From Bacteroidota bacterium (GTDB taxonomy: Bacteria > Bacteroidota > Bacteroidia > CAILMK01), in contig JAPLCZ010000232.1 in the NCBI GenBank assembly GCA_026391915.1, forward strand, positions 1-41,401: DNA of 41,401 nt, given 5' to 3'. Below are positions 1-9,390 of the stretch, in pieces. Within the stretch, counting starts at the first letter, position 1. Each line of letters opens with the position of its first letter. The notes beneath the pieces are model-generated. The model saw only the letters and a program-made list of their open reading frames with translations, searched no databases and was not told the origin of the DNA. The position numbers and the translations under genes were made by a program.

Positions 1-156
1 TTTTTTTCTGAGCTATGAAGGGCTCAAAAAAATTTAGAATAACTTTTTCTACTTACACACTTTGAGGGATAGTACCTAATAACCACGTTTGGCAACGGGA
101 TACTTTTGCCGTTTCCATCCAGCAGCGCCAAAGAATAGCCAACGGAAATCCCCGAT

Positions 157-172
157 TACTCATTCTTTTGCA
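157..172. repeat. Inverted copy of the 21-bp repeat unit (tactcattcttttgca), reverse complement of 294-309
   Basis: 16-nt exact inverted match: 157-172 is the reverse complement of tgcaaaagaatgagta at 294-309. Confidence 0.8.
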
Positions 173-216
173 AGGAGTACCGACATTTTGGCGGGGAATG
201 CTCAAAAAGTCGGACG

Positions 217-363
217 GAATGGCCACTCCCCGCAATTGAATGACCACTCCCCGCAACCGATTTACTACTCCCTGCAACGAAATTATCACTCGCTGCAAAA
301 GAATGAGTACTCCCCGCAACCGAATCATCATTCCCTATAAAAGAATGGCTACTCCCCACAGCG
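217..363. repeat. Degenerate tandem repeat, 7 units of 21 bp (consensus approx. gaatgaccactccccgcaacc)
   Basis: Units at 217, 238, 259, 280, 301, 322, 343, all 21 bp, sharing the core (a/t)(c/t)actcc(c)(c)(g)caa. Confidence 0.85.
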
Positions 364-474
364 GATTAACAATTCTATAAAATAAAAATGACATTCCTGC
401 ACCTAGGTTGATGGCACACCAACCGGAAATAATATGCGTTTGGTTTGCCGCTAACCACGGCAGCTGACAAAACA

Positions 475-507
475 AAACCTCGTAGGTTTTGAAAACCTAC
501 GAGGTTT
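475..507. repeat. Perfect palindrome AAACCTCGTAGGTTTT-g-AAAACCTACGAGGTTT (REP-like element / possible terminator for the minus-strand lolA-like gene)
   Basis: 16-bp arms, exact inverted repeat around one central base. Confidence 0.85.
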
Positions 508-525
508 ATAGATTGCTTTCTTGAA

Positions 526-557
526 GTGTCGGGACTGGCAGTGCCAGGCAATGACAC
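526..557. repeat. Small imperfect palindrome (gtgtc...ctggca-g-tgccag...gacac) just downstream of the lolA-like stop codon
   Basis: Paired arms 526-530/553-557 and 535-540/542-547. Confidence 0.6.
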
Positions 558-558
558 C

Positions 559-1200
559 CTATTTAGTAAGGTCAGTAACAATCACCTTGGGGAATTTGGT
601 TTTATCAAAGATGAAGAAGGCATTGTTTAGCGGGAAGTTGGGGGTAAAAGTGGTGATTTCGTAAGTGAAATTGCTGCCGTCTTTCTGAATTATTTTAGCG
701 CGGCGTATGTTACTGTTTATTTTATCAATAAAAAGTTTTACTTTAAAAATGCTTTGGGTTTTGTCCTTAGGGGTTAGCTCCACCAATTGCAATCCACCCT
801 CATCACCCATATAGGCATATATGTATCCTTTTTCGTAGATGGTAAAAATCTCAGCGGGGTTCAGTCCGTTTTTAGGGTTGAAGTTATCAATCTGCACTTC
901 GTTGGCTTCTTTTACGTACGTCCAAACTTTTTTGCCATCCGAGGTAATGGTTTGTGCGCCCATATCCACTTTATATTTGTTGGAATTGCTGCGTAGAAAG
1001 AAAGTGCCTTTTTGCTCTAAATTAATTTTGTCCTGCGGGCTATTCATCACTGATTTAAAGTCAGCTTTTACGGTAGTATAGCTTTTGTATTTCTTGCTTA
1101 CTTTGGCAAGTATTTCTTTGCCTTTATTGTAATCTTGGGCTTGTGTTTGGGTGGATAAAATGGAACTGAAAACGAAAGAGAAAAGTAAAAATTTATTCAT
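559..1200 (-). CDS. LolA-like outer-membrane lipoprotein carrier family protein
   Basis: 213 aa, N-terminal signal peptide, LolA-like pattern (YTTVKADFKSV...QKGTFFLRSNSNKYKVDMGAQTITSDGKKVWTYVKEANEV). Confidence 0.8.
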   Translation of the reverse strand: MNKFLLFSFVFSSILSTQTQAQDYNKGKEILAKVSKKYKSYTTVKADFKSVMNSPQDKINLEQKGTFFLRSNSNKYKVDMGAQTITSDGKKVWTYVKEANEVQIDNFNPKNGLNPAEIFTIYEKGYIYAYMGDEGGLQLVELTPKDKTQSIFKVKLFIDKINSNIRRAKIIQKDGSNFTYEITTFTPNFPLNNAFFIFDKTKFPKVIVTDLTK

Positions 1201-1224
1201 TCTGATAGTAAAAAACGGCGTTTA

Positions 1225-2130
1225 TTATTGACGTAGCTTTTTCAAAAGGTGTTCCAAAGAAACATCATCAGGGATTAAAACCTCACGGGGTTTACTGCCA
1301 AGGTTTTCGCCTACAATGCCGGCTTGTTCCAGTTGGTCCATCAGCCTGCCGGCGCGGTTATACCCTAAGTTCATGCGGCGTTGCAACATGGAAGTGGAGC
1401 CTTGCTGTGTGCGCACTACCATGCGGGCTGCATCATCAAACATGGCATCCATATCACCGCTATCAAAGTCAGCTCCTCCACCTTCTTCTCCCTCTTCAGG
1501 AATCAACTCTAAGCGGTAAGGCTCTGGGTAAGGCTGGTGTTTTATATGGTCAGTGATGCGGTCAATTTCATCCGTATCCAAAAATGGGCATTGCAAACTT
1601 ATAATGTCATTCCCTCTGGAGAAAAGCATATCTCCTCTACCAATTAGTTGGTCAGCGCCACCACCATCTAATATGGTTCTGCTATCCACTTTGGAGGAAA
1701 CTTTAAATGCAATACGTGCCGGGAAGTTGGCTTTAATAACCCCCGTAATAATATTTACGGATGGGCGCTGAGTTGCCACTATTAAATGGATACCTATTGC
1801 CCTAGCTAACTGCGCCAAACGGGCTATAGGCATCTCCACCTCTTTGCCTGCGGTCATCATCAAATCAGCAAGCTCATCTATCACTAATATTATATAGGGT
1901 ATGCGTTTATGGATGGTGGCATCCAACTGCCCGTGTTCAATTTTTTTGTTATATTCTTTGATATTGCGAACCTCAGCATCCTTGAGTTTGTCATAGCGTT
2001 CATCCATCTCAATACAAAGAGATTTAAGCACATTAACCACCAATTTAGTATCTGTGATAATGGCTTCTTGCCCATCCGGCAACTCAGGGAGGAAGTGTTT
2101 TTCTATATGTTTATAGAGGGATAGCTCCAC
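1225..2130 (-). pseudogene. ftsK: C-terminal part of FtsK/SpoIIIE DNA translocase, separated from its N-terminal part by a frameshift/deletion
   Basis: ELSLYKHIEKHFLPELPD..., Walker B-like VIDELADLMM, C-terminal winged-helix gamma domain (TSMLQRRMNLGYNRAGRLMDQLEQAGIVG). Confidence 0.9.
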
Positions 2131-3584
2131 CTTTTTTGGGTCTTCTTATATAATATAGATGCAATGATGGTATTGATACCAACTGATTTCCCCTGGCCTG
2201 TTGCACCTGCCATTAATAAGTGGGGCATGCCTGCAAGGTCTGCCACATACACCTCATTGCTGATGGTTTTGCCCAACACAATAGGCAAATCAAAATTATT
2301 ATTGATGAATTGCTTGGAGGAGATAGCATCTTTAAAAGACACTATTTCTGGGTGTTGATTAGGGACTTCAATCCCTATAGTTCCTTTGCCTGGCATAGGC
2401 GCAATAATGCGGATACCCAATGCGGCAAGACTAAGGGCAATATCATCTTCAAGGCTTTTGATTTTAGAAATGCGAACTCCTGCAGAGGGGATGATTTCAT
2501 ACAGCGTAACGGTTGGGCCTATAGTAGCCTCAATTTTATCAATGCTGATTTTATAATTGAGGAGGGTTTCCACAATCATGTTTTTGCGTTCTTCCAACTC
2601 TGCTTTATCCACCACTGCTTTGCCGCTGTTGTGGTCTTTTAATAAATCAACGGTTGGGTATTTATACCATGAGCCAGAAGAAGGCATTTCCTCATTTAGG
2701 TTTTTAGGAGAGCTGCTTTCAGTTTTGGCAGCTGGCTTTATTTCAAGGCTTATATCTGTAGGTAGGTGCGCATTTTTAAGTCTTGATTTCCTATCCAATG
2801 GTGGGGTTGGAGTATCATCCTTTTTAGATAAAACAAAATCATCGGGGTTGGGCTCATCTTCTATTACATCAGCATCCTTCATTACTTCATTAGGGATAAA
2901 TCCATCATAGTTGCTACCCAATTCTGCCCCATCTGATTCTTCTTTTTTATTGAAGATATTAGCAAGATTAAAACTGATATCATATCTGATGACTAAGAAA
3001 CTCATGAGTACTGCAATCAGCACAATGGCGACCCCAATATTACCTACCAACATCCTTATCCAACTAAATAATTCAAAGCCTAAAACCCCACCTAAATAAT
3101 CCAATTCAGAAAAGGATTGGGTGACATATGCCATAGTAACGCTGAGGAAAACCACTGAGAAAATCAACAAAACAAAAACCTTATTGCTGGCAATAAGGGA
3201 TGTGCCAAACATGAGTTTATATCCTAATAAAAAGATAAGAGGCAGCAATAAAAAACTCGCCACACCAAACCATGAATAGATAAACCAATGCCCGCTTATA
3301 GCACCCAGCAAGCCCATAAAATTTTCTATTTCCTTATGCTTACCACTAAAAAACTGCCCGAACTCCAATGCCGTAACCACACTCTTATCCACCTGCCACG
3401 TAAAAAGGTAGGATACAAAAGAAAGAAACAGAAAAAACGAAAGCAGAATAAGAACAATCCCCCCAATTTTGCGTTCTCTTTGCCAATCCCGCACAGGGGT
3501 TTCCACTTTTTTCTTGCGCCCCTTTTTAGGCTTTTCCTCTTGGAAATCTTCTCTAATCGTATTTTTAAGGGTATTCTCTGCCAT
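2103..3584 (-). pseudogene. ftsK: N-terminal part of FtsK/SpoIIIE DNA translocase (membrane domain, beta region, Walker A)
   Basis: Four-helix membrane domain; Walker A GATGQGKSVGIN; frame lost after ILYKK. Confidence 0.9.
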
Positions 3585-3646
3585 GGGTTTTCAATGGCAA
3601 AAGTACGGATTAAAGGTTTTTAAAATGTAGAATGAAATGATAAAGC

Positions 3647-4093
3647 CTAATAGGTTGACGCACCTGTAACATCTCCATATTGCCTTTGTAATTCTATAAT
3701 AGCCTCCCTGCACTTTTTTTCTAACGTAATTACTTTTGGCAAAACATCATCCATGGTAGCACCTCCTCTAAGCCTTACTTCAATATCATTAGCAAGACTC
3801 TTAGTCTCACCTGATACCCAATTTTCAATGTTTGATCTTATCTTATAAACACTATTGGCAAGATCTTCTGTATTTTTCTCATTGATTAATTTTAGAATGT
3901 CATCTAATTGTGTGGGTGTATAAGTCAACATTATCTCAACCAATTCTTTCATCATGCTTGGGTCATCATTGGTCAAATTCCTCAGTGTAGATAGGTCTAT
4001 TATATTTGTCAATGTTTGTATTTTTGATGAGTGATTCAGTAACTTGCACCTCTTTGGAAAAAGAGATATTATTTGTTCGCAAATTACTATCAA
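3647..4093 (-). CDS. HPt-like protein lacking the canonical phospho-acceptor histidine; true start may be TTG near 4017
   Basis: LSTLRNLTNDDPSMMKELVEIMLTYTPTQLDDI...DLANSVYKIRSNIENW aligns with the HPt pattern (A-H-K/R-I/L-K-P/G-S) with Y at the H position. Confidence 0.6.
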   Translation of the reverse strand: MIVICEQIISLFPKRCKLLNHSSKIQTLTNIIDLSTLRNLTNDDPSMMKELVEIMLTYTPTQLDDILKLINEKNTEDLANSVYKIRSNIENWVSGETKSLANDIEVRLRGGATMDDVLPKVITLEKKCREAIIELQRQYGDVTGASTY

Positions 4094-4115
4094 TCAGAGG
4101 AAATATTAAATACTA

Positions 4116-4499
4116 ATGGGAATGAAAATTTTAGTTGCTGAAGATGAACCTCTTTTACGTAGGTTGATTCAAATCCGTCTTGAAAAGGATGGTTATGAAA
4201 TCTTAACAGCCAAAAATGGACATGAAGCAATTGAAGTAATTACTAAAACTGATGACATTGATTTAATAGTAACGGATATTTTAATGCCATTTATGACAGG
4301 TTTAGAGCTTGTTAGTATTCTTAAAAGCATGAATAAAACAATTCCTATCATTGTTCTTTCATCCATGAGTGTTGAAAAGACAGTTTTAGAGGCTTTTAGA
4401 TTAGGAGCTAATGATTTTATCACAAAGCCATTCAGCCCTAATGAGTTAGCGGCTAGAGTTAAGCGCGTGCTTGAGGAAGTGGGTAACACTACCAAATAA
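4116..4499 (+). CDS. Single-domain response regulator (REC/CheY-like)
   Basis: KILVAEDEPLLRRL, phospho-Asp in VTDILMP, LSSM, TKPF motifs; 127 aa with no output domain. Confidence 0.95.
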   Translation: MGMKILVAEDEPLLRRLIQIRLEKDGYEILTAKNGHEAIEVITKTDDIDLIVTDILMPFMTGLELVSILKSMNKTIPIIVLSSMSVEKTVLEAFRLGANDFITKPFSPNELAARVKRVLEEVGNTTK

Positions 4500-4691
4500 T
4501 AATACACTCTGCTTTCATGCAGTTTTTAGATTGTTTTATCATAACTTCTTACACTTTCGTAAAAACACTATTTATTTATTCTTTTGCTCTACTTTCATGA
4601 GGGTAAGTTTGCATAAGGTTTTTTAAATCTGTCTATAAGCCTGTTTTATAGATTTTTTGAAATGCTAGTTTTTGAAACCAATAGAAGCTGA

Positions 4692-6527
4692 ATGAGGAAT
4701 AACACTACACTAAAAGGTAAATTCTATTTACTTTACAAACAGATTGAATGTCGGAAAGGATTTTTGAAAGGAGTTTTCATAGCTGCTTTTATACTATCTC
4801 TTCTTTTTAGTTTGCTACATCCAAGTATTGTAAAAGGAGGAGTTGCTTTAAAAAAGCATAAGGTAGCCCGTAAAGAAACACTATATAGTATTTCTACAAA
4901 ATATCACGTTAGTGTATCTGAAATACTTAAAGCTAACAATTTAAATTTATCTTCAAAAATTGATACGGGGCTACTTCTGATAATACCTTCAACGCAGCCT
5001 TCAAATGTTGACAGGGGTAATACAATAATTTATCATACAGTTGCAAAAAAGGAAACATTATTTAAGATTGCCACTAAATATGGTACTACCCCCAATAATA
5101 TAATTCAATTAAATAAACTTACAGGAAATAATTTGGAGGTGGGGGTAACATTAATTGTTGGATATAAGAATAATCAAATAACTCAACCCTTAAATGAAGC
5201 TGTAGTTCTTCCTCAGAAAGATAATACCGGAGATGGCAATTCTGTTAGCAACACTGCCACAGAAGTTGCTGATAAAATTGTTGGATTAGGAGAACCTGAT
5301 AAGGGTAAGAATAGGCAAGTAGAAGAGAAAGACCCTAACGGAGGCAGAACTCATGAGGTAAAAACAAGAGCTCCTCAAGATGACCCTAGAAATAAAAAGG
5401 GAGAATACAGAAACCTTGGAGACTATTTTAAATACTCTTCGCTTCCATTGTTGATTCTAAGAATTGGAGCTATTCTTTTCATTTTAGCTATTGTAATAAT
5501 TGCTGTTGTAATTCTAACCATGAGAACTAATAAAACTATTGATGATAATAAAAAACAGCAATTTGATAAGTTTTTTCAGGATTTAGTAGCTCAAATTATT
5601 TTTACTGATAAAGAAAATGAAACGGATGAATTTGAGGAGGAATTTACACACGAACAAGCAAAATTAATAGAAGAATTTGAACGCGAATTTTTAACTATTC
5701 CGTTTTTTCGACAAGTTGCTATAGACCGGTTAATTGAGGTTTATAAAAGCCTTAGCGGCCTTGCTGCCAAGAGGGTTGAAAACCTCTATTATGAATTTGA
5801 TTTGGTAAACGACACACTTCGTAAAATTAAAAGTGCTAGGTGGGAAGAGAAAGTTCGTGGAATTCGTGAGGTTGAACAAATGCATCTTCGTCAGGCATAT
5901 AAACAGGTATATGGATTAATTAACCATCCTAATGAAATGCTCAGATATGAAGCACAATTAGCGGTTTTAAGTCTTCGTAGGGCACGTCACCTCTCATTTC
6001 TTGAGAAACTTGACACACCACTTTCTGCATGGCAGCATATGAATTTAGTTGCAAAGCTTAAAAAGATTCCTAATTATGATGTCAGGAATTTAAATAAACT
6101 TTTAGACAGCCCAAACCCAAGCGTAAATGTTTTTGCTATCAGAATGATTCAAGATTTTAATATGGTGAAAAATGTACCTGAAGTGCAACGTATGCTTGAC
6201 CACCCAAATGAAGATGTAAAAGTGGCAGCGATTAAAACTTTAAGCTACTTACACAATGATAAGAGTATCCTTAAACTGCTATCTGCCTACCCGGGTGAAA
6301 GCGAAAGAGTACAATCAGAGATTTTAAAATATATTGGAGTAACGGGTTCTGGTGAGCATGGTGGAATGTTGAGGCAGCTAATAGGCAGCAGTAATACAAA
6401 TATCTCACACGCCGCCCAAGAAGCTTTAGCATTAATGAGCTATCAACCTCTTGATGAACTTAACCTTTTGCTTGATTCGAAAACTACAGAATCAACAAAA
6501 GCGTTACCTGAGTCAGGAAATATATAA
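4692..6527 (+). CDS. LysM (x2) - transmembrane - HEAT-repeat protein
   Basis: Two LysM-like segments (KKHKVARKETLYSISTKYHVSVSEILKANNL; YHTVAKKETLFKIATKYGTTPNNIIQLNKL), TM LPLLILRIGAILFILAIVIIAVVIL, C-terminal alpha-helical HEAT-like repeats. Confidence 0.85.
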   Translation: MRNNTTLKGKFYLLYKQIECRKGFLKGVFIAAFILSLLFSLLHPSIVKGGVALKKHKVARKETLYSISTKYHVSVSEILKANNLNLSSKIDTGLLLIIPSTQPSNVDRGNTIIYHTVAKKETLFKIATKYGTTPNNIIQLNKLTGNNLEVGVTLIVGYKNNQITQPLNEAVVLPQKDNTGDGNSVSNTATEVADKIVGLGEPDKGKNRQVEEKDPNGGRTHEVKTRAPQDDPRNKKGEYRNLGDYFKYSSLPLLILRIGAILFILAIVIIAVVILTMRTNKTIDDNKKQQFDKFFQDLVAQIIFTDKENETDEFEEEFTHEQAKLIEEFEREFLTIPFFRQVAIDRLIEVYKSLSGLAAKRVENLYYEFDLVNDTLRKIKSARWEEKVRGIREVEQMHLRQAYKQVYGLINHPNEMLRYEAQLAVLSLRRARHLSFLEKLDTPLSAWQHMNLVAKLKKIPNYDVRNLNKLLDSPNPSVNVFAIRMIQDFNMVKNVPEVQRMLDHPNEDVKVAAIKTLSYLHNDKSILKLLSAYPGESERVQSEILKYIGVTGSGEHGGMLRQLIGSSNTNISHAAQEALALMSYQPLDELNLLLDSKTTESTKALPESGNI

Positions 6528-6557
6528 GTAGAAATAAAATACTAAAACAAACCAAAA

Positions 6558-8042
6558 GTGGATTTAATACTTGAGTTTATAATTCAGCTAATAATAAACA
6601 GTATCCTTGTTTATTCAATAGCTATTTGTGTAGCATATGCTATTTTGGCCATCATATCAGCCATCAGTATTTCGGACTATTTGCGAAGGAATAAATACAT
6701 TGATTATTCTTCAATTCTTTCCTCATCATTAGCACCTTCAATTTCTATTGTAGCACCTGCGTATAATGAGGGTATGACAATTATACAAAATGTTCGTTCA
6801 CTTTTGAACCTGCAGTATGCTATTTATGAAGTTATAATTATTAATGATGGCAGCAAGGATGATACCTTGGAGAAATTGATGGAGGAATATGATTTGGTTC
6901 CAGTTGAAATACTTCCTGAATACGATTTACCTACTAAACAAGTGTATGGCGTTTATCAATCTAGGAATGCAGCTTTTGGAAAGTTAAAAGTTATTGATAA
7001 GCAAAATGGTGGAAAGGCAGATGCATTGAATGTTGGGTTAAATTACGCTACTCATAAAATAGTTCTATGTGCTGATGTTGATTGTATTATAGATGATTTA
7101 GCACTTTTGAAAGTTGTTAAACCTTTTATGGAAGATAGGAAACGATTAATAGCTTCTGGCGCCGTGGTTTCAATTGCTAATTCTTGTAAAGTTGAAAAAG
7201 GGAGATTGATGGAAGTTCATGTTCCCGAGAATTTTTTAGCGCGTGTACAAGTTCTTGAATATTTACGTGCATTTTTAATGGGAAGGATGGCATGGAGTAA
7301 ATTAGATGGATTATTACTTGTATCCGGAGCATTCGGATTATTTGATAAAGAGATAGCAAGAAACGCTGGTGGGTACGATACTGAAACGGTTGGGGAAGAT
7401 ATGGAGTTGGTAGTGAGAATGAGAAAATATATGATTGAAAATGGACTTGAGTATTCAGTGATTTATGTTCCTGACCCTCTTTGTTGGACAGAGGCCCCGT
7501 CATCCTATAAAGTATTGGGAAATCAACGTAGCAGGTGGACTAGAGGAACAATAGAAACATTGCTAAAACACAGGAAAATTTTCTTTAATCCTCAATTTGG
7601 GTTTTTAGGAATGGTTAGTTATCCTTTTTGGTTTTTCTTTGAATGGTTGGCTCCCTGGGTTGAAATATTTGGACTATTGTTTTTCATAGTTTTGGCACTT
7701 TTAGGATTTGCATATTGGTCATTCTTCTTTTCACTTTTGGCAATCGTATTTAGTTATGCTACTACGCTAACTTTATTATCAATCCTATTTGAAGAAATAT
7801 CATTTAACCAATATAAAGGCAAACGCGATATTGTTAAGCTTGCACTTACAGCACTTGTTGAGTCGTTTGTTTATCACCCGCTTACCGTATACTGGTCAAT
7901 TCGTGGAAATTATCAATTCTTTTCAGGGATGAAACAATGGGGAGAAATGATAAGAACCGGATTCGCAGAACAAAATACAAAAAGCCAGGAGACAGAGATT
8001 CACACTGTACCTGATGTGAACCTTCATCCATTAAACGGATAA
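6558..8042 (+). CDS. Processive family-2 glycosyltransferase (PgaC/IcaA-like membrane polysaccharide synthase)
   Basis: GTG start; SIVAPAYNEG, INDGSKDDT, DADCIID, GED, QRSRW motifs plus N- and C-terminal TM helices. Confidence 0.92.
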   Translation: MDLILEFIIQLIINSILVYSIAICVAYAILAIISAISISDYLRRNKYIDYSSILSSSLAPSISIVAPAYNEGMTIIQNVRSLLNLQYAIYEVIIINDGSKDDTLEKLMEEYDLVPVEILPEYDLPTKQVYGVYQSRNAAFGKLKVIDKQNGGKADALNVGLNYATHKIVLCADVDCIIDDLALLKVVKPFMEDRKRLIASGAVVSIANSCKVEKGRLMEVHVPENFLARVQVLEYLRAFLMGRMAWSKLDGLLLVSGAFGLFDKEIARNAGGYDTETVGEDMELVVRMRKYMIENGLEYSVIYVPDPLCWTEAPSSYKVLGNQRSRWTRGTIETLLKHRKIFFNPQFGFLGMVSYPFWFFFEWLAPWVEIFGLLFFIVLALLGFAYWSFFFSLLAIVFSYATTLTLLSILFEEISFNQYKGKRDIVKLALTALVESFVYHPLTVYWSIRGNYQFFSGMKQWGEMIRTGFAEQNTKSQETEIHTVPDVNLHPLNG

Positions 8043-8045
8043 AAA

Positions 8046-9371
8046 TTGAAGATGAAAACTGCTTATAAATTTAATGTCCTTGCTCTTATATTATTGTTCA
8101 GTGTATTGGGCAGCTATAAAGTTCAAGCGCAGGCTGATTCACTATTTACCAAGGCAAGAGATTATGCTTTTGTTGACAGTATGAAGAACAGAAACAAATC
8201 AAAAGAACTTTGTAAAAAAGCGTTGAAAATTTCACCCAAATATGCAGATGTTTCTGTGTTTTTGGCAAGGCTTTATTCTTGGGATGGAGATTATGATTCT
8301 GCAAGGCCGATACTTAAAGACGTAATTGAAAGAGACTCTTCTAATGAAGATGCTATCAATGCAATGTTTGATGTGGAATATTGGTCTGACCATCCTATTG
8401 GCGCAGAAGATTATGCCAATAAAGGCCTAAATATCAACCCCAAATCTAGAGAATTTCACATCAAAAAAGCAAGGGCTATTGCAGATCAAAAAAGGCTTAA
8501 GGATGCAATAACAGTCATTGATACTTTTCTTGTAAAAAACCCAGGGGATAAAGCAGCTGTAGATTTAAGAGAGACGCTACTTGAAAGAATGCGAGTTCAT
8601 AAAGCCGGTATCTCATATGATATTGATATTTTCAGTAATACCTTTACAAGCCCTTGGCACTCTTTATCCTTATATTATAGTAAACCTACCCCCAAATTAG
8701 GTACTGTGGTAACTCGTTTAAATATGTTTCAGAGATTAAATGAACCAAACTCAGTTCGTTCAGGACAACTTGAAGTGGACGCTTATCCATCGCTATCACC
8801 AAAAGCCTATATGTATTTAAATGCGGGTGTGTCATTTGATAAATGGATGTTTGCTAATAGTAATACAAGCAAGCCTTTTCCATATTACCTACCTTTATAC
8901 AGATTTGGAGCTTCTTACTACCGCAGTTTACCCCGTAGTTTTGAAGGTGAGCTAGGTTTCAGATTTTTAGGATTTGAAACTCCAGTAATCATTTTTACTG
9001 GGTCACTTGGTTGGTATTACAAAAATTTCTGGTTTTCAGCACGACCATTCATTACGCCCAACAGCCAATTCCCAAGTGTGTTTTCAAGATCAATCAATCT
9101 TTTAGGTAGGTGGTATTACACAGGAGAAGGGTTGGATTATTTTACAATATACTTAAGTACTGGATTATCTCCAGATGATCATATACCCGATATTGGTACC
9201 ATTAAGGGTACTCCACCGTTACATTCCTATAAAATTAGACTAGACTTTCAGAAAAAAGTTGGCAAAAGATATTTAATTGGGGGTAAGGTGGCTGATGAGT
9301 ATTTAGAATTACCGTTTAAGAAAATTAGATACGATTATACCTTTGGGGCTTACATCGATTATCTGTTTTAA
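8046..9371 (+). CDS. TPR-containing YaiO-family outer-membrane beta-barrel protein (ATG start likely at 8052)
   Basis: Signal peptide; TPR-like N-terminus (ALKISPKYADVSVFLARLYSWDGDYDSARPILKDVIERD); YaiO-like C-terminal barrel. Confidence 0.8.
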   Translation: MKMKTAYKFNVLALILLFSVLGSYKVQAQADSLFTKARDYAFVDSMKNRNKSKELCKKALKISPKYADVSVFLARLYSWDGDYDSARPILKDVIERDSSNEDAINAMFDVEYWSDHPIGAEDYANKGLNINPKSREFHIKKARAIADQKRLKDAITVIDTFLVKNPGDKAAVDLRETLLERMRVHKAGISYDIDIFSNTFTSPWHSLSLYYSKPTPKLGTVVTRLNMFQRLNEPNSVRSGQLEVDAYPSLSPKAYMYLNAGVSFDKWMFANSNTSKPFPYYLPLYRFGASYYRSLPRSFEGELGFRFLGFETPVIIFTGSLGWYYKNFWFSARPFITPNSQFPSVFSRSINLLGRWYYTGEGLDYFTIYLSTGLSPDDHIPDIGTIKGTPPLHSYKIRLDFQKKVGKRYLIGGKVADEYLELPFKKIRYDYTFGAYIDYLF

Positions 9372-9390
9372 TTGAAGAAAAAAATCAACG

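Noticed and set aside
89-359. Small ORFs on both strands (HSPQ-, LRGV- and GSGHS-type heptad peptides) as genes
   Set aside because: They are by-products of the 21-bp tandem repeat, which is open in several frames; there is no start context or independent support for coding.
217-363. Possible CRISPR array
   Set aside because: Units are contiguous and degenerate with no unique spacers, and no cas genes are present.
4071-4084. Small inverted repeat atttg-ttcg-caaat between the HPt-like and REC genes as an operator
   Set aside because: Too short and AT-rich to support a specific regulatory call without conservation data.
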